Below, one piece after another: positions 59,385 through 64,000 of a stretch of 64,000 nucleotides of DNA. The stretch comes from Mermis nigrescens (Eukaryota > Nematoda > Enoplea > Mermithida > Mermithidae), in assembly GCA_036768485.1 (NCBI GenBank), contig JAVLUZ010000705.1, forward strand, positions 124,001 through 188,000, given 5' to 3'. The notes beneath the pieces are model-generated. The model did not search any database, was not told the DNA's origin, and saw nothing but the letters and a program-made list of their open reading frames with translations. Each line of letters opens with the position of its first letter. Position 1 is the stretch's first letter. A program made the position numbers and the translations under genes.

Positions 59385-59555
59385 GGCTTTTTGCCGGCAT
59401 CAATAAGAAAAGGGGGTGTAAGAGGGATAAAAAAGGGGGTATATAAGGTAGGAATAGAGGAAAAATTAAAATGTACAATGTATGACATCTTAGAATTGGC
59501 TTTTTGCCAGCACCAATAAGGCGAGAGAGTGTAAGAGAAGTTGAAAAACAGGGTA
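59385..59555 (+). promoter_or_regulatory. Duplicated TATA module upstream of the intact F-box gene
   Basis: Two tandem copies, about 113 bp apart, of a module that begins ggctttttgcc, continues with caataag and gtgtaagag, and ends TATATAAGG (59440-59448 and 59544-59552). The second TATA box is about 100 bp before the start codon at 59654. A mirrored pair precedes the left copy, at 57963-58131. Confidence 0.65.
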
Positions 59556-59653
59556 TATAAGGCACAACGAAATGAAAAATATCACTCAGGACTTTGTGTC
59601 TTGAGCTGTTTGGTCGGTTGGATAGTTTTGCTCTCTAAATTATTATTTTTATC

Positions 59654-60939
59654 ATGGATTACACGAACGACAGCGTTAGTTTAGGTATGCAAATTTATAT
59701 AGATATCTATATGTAAATTTATTCAAATATAATATTTGTGATGCAATACGCACTGTATTCATTTATTTCTGATTCCATGTGAATTTTCAGCAACATTCGA
59801 CAGTCTACCGTCCGAACTGCACGCACAAATATTCAGTTACCTCGACTTTACCAGCCGTATGCGCATTGAGCGTGTATGCAAGGATTGGCGGAAAATTTTG
59901 GAGCGTCAGCAACGATGGCCCGTTGCAACACATTTGGCAATCACGGTTTTTGTCAGCGATTTTTACGGCGCAACATTTGAGCAATGGGCCATCCAGTACA
60001 ACCCTGGAAATCCAACACACGACCCTCATTTGCAGCCTTTACAGGGTATGCACCCATGTCATGTTTTGCTTGTATGAAAATAATATATGTGCATGGAAAC
60101 AAATAAGAATATACAATAAAAATAAATGTAAACCATTTATTTATGACTAATTTATTAGTTTTTTATCGTTGGTATCACTCTTTTTCATACATATAATTTA
60201 TTTTTGGTACTTTTTCTCTTAAGGCGATCCTACCATCGAAATAAACATATACAAGCAGCTTGCAACGATCTATCTTAGTGGCGAAGAGAATCGGCTGTTG
60301 AAGAAGATACTTAAGGTATGCAACCCATCGAAATTGGTGTTACGAAACATGCGAATTATGGAATACTGGGGTGGCGAAATCCTCGAGCCCTATCTGATGG
60401 ACGATTGCAACCAAAAGACGGTCGAATTGAAACTAGTAACTTTATTTAGTGATTCTTGGATACCTTCGTATCGTCATTTGCTGCAAAAATTGTGTCTGCA
60501 TTCAATCGATTTAGATATGGACTTTTACCGCGTTTTAAAGTATTTTAATCCGCGCGAACTGTGTATAAGAAGTTTGGGTTTTTTCGATAGCGATAAACAC
60601 GCGGTTCGAAGTTTTTTCTATGATGCCAAACGCCTTGAAGTTTTATCTATATGGTTCGTCTGTTCGAATCATGATGACAATTTTTTCGGAAGCCTTATCG
60701 ATTTAATTGATATATTTACTGATCGTCGTCAGACTTGTACAGTTATATTTCGTCATTACGATTTAGGATATATAAATCGCAATCGATTTGAACAATTCGT
60801 GGAAACTTTGTTTTCGAAAGTTAATTATTACGCCCTTGAATCATCGCCCGCGTTCTTGTATCCGTTATGGACTAAAATTCATTTTTCATCTTCAAATTGT
60901 ATAACATTGCGCAATATTGATGATTTTGAAATCCTGTAA
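59654..60939 (+). CDS. F-box protein, intact right-arm copy (three exons)
   Basis: Exons 59654-59684, 59791-60045 and 60224-60939 join in phase with GT/AG introns to give 333 codons. The F-box is at residues 14-53: SLPSELHAQIFSYLDF, then RMRIERVCKDWRKIL, with the conserved Leu-Pro start and Trp near the end. F-boxes bind Skp1 in SCF ubiquitin ligases. The remaining 280 residues should bind a substrate; the segment LCLHSIDLDMDFYRVLKYF and following lines resemble the irregular leucine-containing C-termini of many invertebrate F-box proteins but show no named domain. The gene is transcribed outward from the element core. Carriage inside the mobile arm suggests capture from a host, which is inference. 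Confidence 0.88.
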
Positions 60940-61457
60940 AGTTGTGCTTTTTATCTGGTAAAATTATCATTTACATTTGCTACACACTGAGAGAGCAGTG
61001 CCTAGGTAGGTTTAGTATTTTTCTATGAAATATATCGTATTTGCAACCATCAGTATAAATTATGGTCACTTAGTATGATTGATCAACTTTGAAACTTTCT
61101 CTTAAATTTTCAAGAATCCGTAGGGAAAATTTTGAGTTCTAATTAAGCTGGGAGGGTCTAGACCCCTCCTGACACTTATGCGTCCAGTTTAGTACTTAGC
61201 CGAACGATGCAATAGGCTGTTTTATTCATTTTTGGTTGCCGAACGATGCAATAGGCTGTTTTATTCATTTTTGGTTAAACCCATATTTTCATTTTTTATT
61301 GTCTCATAATCTTGTTAAGTATTATGCACGTTTTCTTAGTTTTCATACAAAAGTTCTGCAGTCTACTGAGTGATCCTCTGGCTTAGGGTTTGGGGAGATC
61401 TGTTGGAAGACTGTGGACCTTTCGTCCTTTTTTCTTGCATACACTACAGAATACCAT

Positions 61458-61621
61458 GCACGTAGCTGTTGGGGGACTGGCGGGGTCCGGACCCCCCAAA
61501 ATTCAGAAAAAAAACGGAAAAATAGGACTTTTTACACGTTATTTTGTGCTATTTTTTGGCTTAGACCCCCCACCCCAAAATTGGTGTTGGTCCCCCAAAA
61601 TAGAAGGGTCAGCTACGTGCC
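61458..61621. mobile_element. Family C MITE inside the right arm
   Basis: Starts gcacgtagctgttggggg and ends gtcagctacgtgcc, at the mirror position of 55907-56068. Same flanking sequence (cagaatac and cagaatac). Confidence 0.85.
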
Positions 61622-61849
61622 TGCAGAATACATAGAAACATATCGAACTATGAATTTTTTTCCTCCAGCTAACAATGGGTATGCCAGGAGAGATCAAGAC
61701 AATGCGATATCCAACTTATATAATTACTATTCGAAATTTCGTTGATCATTTATAGAGGCATTTTATGCCTCCTATATAGAAAGCCCCAATTTCATTCTCA
61801 TGATTTCCGGTAGAACCGAGCGAACTTTGTCCGTATATTGAGCAGGCTA

Positions 61850-61963
61850 TTGATAATCAGCAATCTAAAAACGCGGAGACGACGTAATAAGACCGAATAT
61901 CTGGTCCACTGGCGAGGGGACCCATCAAAATTTGACTCATGGGTTTCCACGGTAGTCAAACTT
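61850..61963 (+). pseudogene. Chromodomain fragment of a Polinton-type integrase, right arm
   Basis: Mirror of 55565-55689, reading NLKTRRRRNKTEYLVHWRGD and PSKFDSWVS. The upstream frame is closed by a stop (cgg tag) about 40 bases before, so the integrase body is missing. Confidence 0.6.
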
Positions 61964-61979
61964 TTGTTTCTTTTAAATT

Positions 61980-62335
61980 TCCGAATTTTACAAAATAATT
62001 TCCATTTTTTACAAAAAAGTTTCCAAATTTTACAAAAAAGTTTCCAAATTTTACAAAAAAATTTCCAAATTTTACAAAAAAGTTTCCAAATTCTACAAAA
62101 TAATTTCCAAATTTTACAAAAAAGTTTCCAAATTCTACAAAACACCTATACTTAACCATATAAAAAAGTTTCCAAATTTTACAAAATAATTTCCAAATTT
62201 TACAAAAAAGTTTCCAAATTTTACCAAAAAGTTTCCAAATTTTACAAAATAATTTCCAAATTCTACAAAATAATTTCCAAATTTTACAAAAAAGTTTCCA
62301 AATTTTACAAAATAATTTCCAAATCTTACAAAATA
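61980..62335. repeat. 21-bp tandem array, right arm
   Basis: About 16 units of the inverse of the left-arm unit (agtttccaaattttacaaaa), several more than on the left. Confidence 0.9.
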
Positions 62336-62659
62336 TATCTGATTTTTTTCGTTAAACCCGTATCTTCATGTTTTATTGTCTCATAATCTTATTAAGTATT
62401 ATGCACGTTTTCAGTGTGTTCATACAAAAGATCTGCAGTCTACAGAGTGATCCTCTAGCTTTGGGATGGGGGAGATCTGTGCGAGACTGTGGACCCTTTG
62501 TAACCTTTTTCACAACCACCTTTTCCACACTATGGGTTACTAAATGTTGCTTATAGTAGTTATGGTGCACTGTTCTATCGTATTTGTTAAATCTCTCAAA
62601 TTTCCAGCTCGGCGAATTAAAAGATACGTGTTGTAGCATACCTACAGTAACCCCATGCA

Positions 62660-63090
62660 CTATATTTTGCGTACGTTATTTTTGACTCATATACATCTAA
62701 TTTATTGAATTTCAGCTTTATTTGACTATTAGTTTGTGAGATATAGAAAATCCAGAAAGCTACAGTATACCTACAGTAAGACAATGTTCAAAGAATTTGT
62801 GTCTCGCGTATATGCTGTTTCTCAAATTTAAGCTCAATCCGGCCATTGGTTCAAAAAATACGTGTTATAACATAGCTACAGTAAGCCGGTGCACGAATTT
62901 CCATATACATTATTTTTGGCATGTAGTCTTTACATTCTGAACATTTCGGCTCAATCCGGCCATTGCTTCAAAAAATACGTGTTATAACATAGCTACAGTA
63001 AGCCGGTACACGATTTTCCATACACAATATTTTTGACATGTATTCTTTACATTCTGAACATTTCAGCTCAATCCGGCCATTGGTTCATGA
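62660..63090. repeat. 117-bp tandem repeat, right arm
   Basis: Mirror of 54527-54960, with cattgcttc in place of cattggttc in one unit. Confidence 0.85.
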
Positions 63091-63496
63091 TTTATAGCGG
63101 TTTTATGATATGGTGTAAACTACTCGAGTGTAAAGTGTAAAGTGGTCAAGTGATACCCAAGTTAGAATATTGTACGCATTTAGTATGGTAAGTGGTGTTC
63201 ATAGTTATCCCCCCAAAAATAAAATTCTGATAGCTTCCCCCATTTTTCGTATATGCCCCTGCATTAAATAGGTACTCTTGCTGTAGTGTAAAGTATACCC
63301 GGTTCACTTGATCCGCAAATTTAAAATAGTCTCCAGTATACCCATAGTTGAGGATAACTATAGTGTGACGTCATCCCCTAGACCGCAACACAACGTATAC
63401 TGCCTATGCTTCAACACAGGGCTATGCTTCAACATAGCTTATGCTTAAGCATTAGCTATACTTTGTGTTGCAGCCCAGGAGACAAGGTTAACTACT

Positions 63497-63502
63497 CATG
63501 TG
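63497..63502. other. 6-bp target-site duplication, right (CATGTG)
   Basis: Directly follows the terminal GGTTAACTACT and matches 54111-54116 exactly. Confidence 0.85.
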
Positions 63503-64000
63503 AATATTTGCGTATAACTAAAAAGGCTCGAAGTGAACGGAAGAAGCCACGGCATTATTCTTATTAGAAATCATAATCATCTATGCGCTTAACTATTCAA
63601 GTTATGACCTTGATTTGTTTTGAACGAGAAAAAATGCATAGCAAGTAATAAAGTAAACTACGATCTTTTTTGAGAAAACTAAAAATTGTGCGACATTTTC
63701 ACGATTAATTTATATGAATTTTTCGGCATTAGTTTAATTCTTTGTTGCAATCGGAGCTGATTTCTGCATAACAATATAAATTATTTAAAAAATTCGTTTA
63801 AGTGATTTTCAAGTTATAATAAAAATTATTTAGAAAAATATTAAATCATATCAATTTGTGTTAAATATGAGGAAACAAGATTCAGCTTTTAGCAGCATGA
63901 GACATGCACCCATTTTAGTATATAATGAGTATCATAAGCTAGCCACATATAATTATTAGAGTTCTGTAAGTATAGGCGGGTAGGCTTGTGTGTGCTTATG
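63503..64000. other. Continuation of the host cadherin intron
   Basis: AT-rich, no exon seen. The next upstream cadherin exon must lie beyond the window. Confidence 0.5.

Larger units (their letters stand above)
54117..63496. mobile_element. Palindromic Polinton-like element with about 4-kb inverted arms
   Basis: 9,380 bp from AGTAGTTAACC to GGTTAACTACT, flanked by a perfect 6-bp repeat CATGTG. AG...CT ends with a 6-bp duplication are the known signature of Polinton/Maverick integration. The arms 54117-58144 and 59371-63496 are inverse, near-identical copies; the unique core is 58145-59370. Each arm holds, from core to edge: a duplicated TATA-containing promoter module, a three-exon F-box gene, a 39-bp duplication, one of two related 145-bp repeats, a family C MITE, a chromodomain fragment, a 21-bp tandem array, the second 145-bp repeat and a 117-bp tandem array. 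The core encodes a TBP-like and a zinc-ribbon-like protein. No polymerase, ATPase, protease or capsid gene is visible, so it looks non-autonomous or derived. Confidence 0.85.
59371..63496. repeat. Right inverted arm
   Basis: Inverse copy of 54117-58144. It carries the intact F-box gene and a longer 21-bp array that is interrupted near 62142-62165 by cacctatacttaaccatat. Confidence 0.92.

Noticed and set aside
54117..63496. Palindrome as a pure assembly artefact
   Set aside because: The arms differ by a nonsense mutation, a 10-bp indel, array copy number and scattered substitutions, and both ends carry the same 6-bp duplication. A collapsed or duplicated haplotype should still be excluded with long reads.

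Overview
The window looks like the nuclear genome of a metazoan. It is AT-rich, spliced and gene-poor, with introns from a few hundred bases to about 15 kb, and it is crowded with short non-autonomous DNA transposons. A neuropeptide-type GPCR and a classical cadherin point to an animal. I cannot name the species; the GPCR type suggests a protostome, but that is inference.

Layout. 1-11.2 kb has no convincing complete gene. It holds a 17-bp tandem array, several transposon remnants and two GC-rich foldback-like elements (8.5-9.1 kb and 11.2-12.1 kb). 12.2-21.1 kb (+) is a six-exon class A GPCR of 559 codons resembling FMRFamide-type neuropeptide receptors. 54.0 down to about 23.4 kb (-) is a cadherin gene that is incomplete in the window; eleven exons join in phase, one of them tentative. 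Its 15-kb intron (29.5-44.6 kb) contains a single-exon ORF of 393 codons of unknown function on the same strand, a hAT-type MITE, a long-TIR element and several tandem arrays.

The most striking object is a 9,380-bp palindromic mobile element at 54,117-63,496, inserted 68 bp upstream of a cadherin exon. It is flanked by a perfect 6-bp direct repeat (CATGTG). It begins AGTAGTTAACC and ends with the exact inverse, which are the AG...CT ends and 6-bp target duplication expected of Polinton/Maverick integration. The two inverted arms are each about 4 kb. Each carries a spliced F-box gene (intact on the right, nonsense-mutated on the left), a chromodomain fragment like the C-terminus of a Polinton-type integrase, and tandem arrays. 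The 1.2-kb unique core encodes a compact, divergent TATA-binding protein (TBP) and a small protein with a zinc-ribbon-like cysteine pattern. Two TATATAAGG boxes sit in a duplicated module upstream of each F-box copy, which suggests (but does not prove) that the element supplies its own promoter-recognition factor.

Other mobile DNA: two foldback elements whose inverted repeats are built from 17-18-bp minisatellites, each inserted into an older repeat with a 9-10-bp duplication; and several short families bounded by G/C homopolymer runs that also make 8-10-bp duplications, as Mutator-like elements do.
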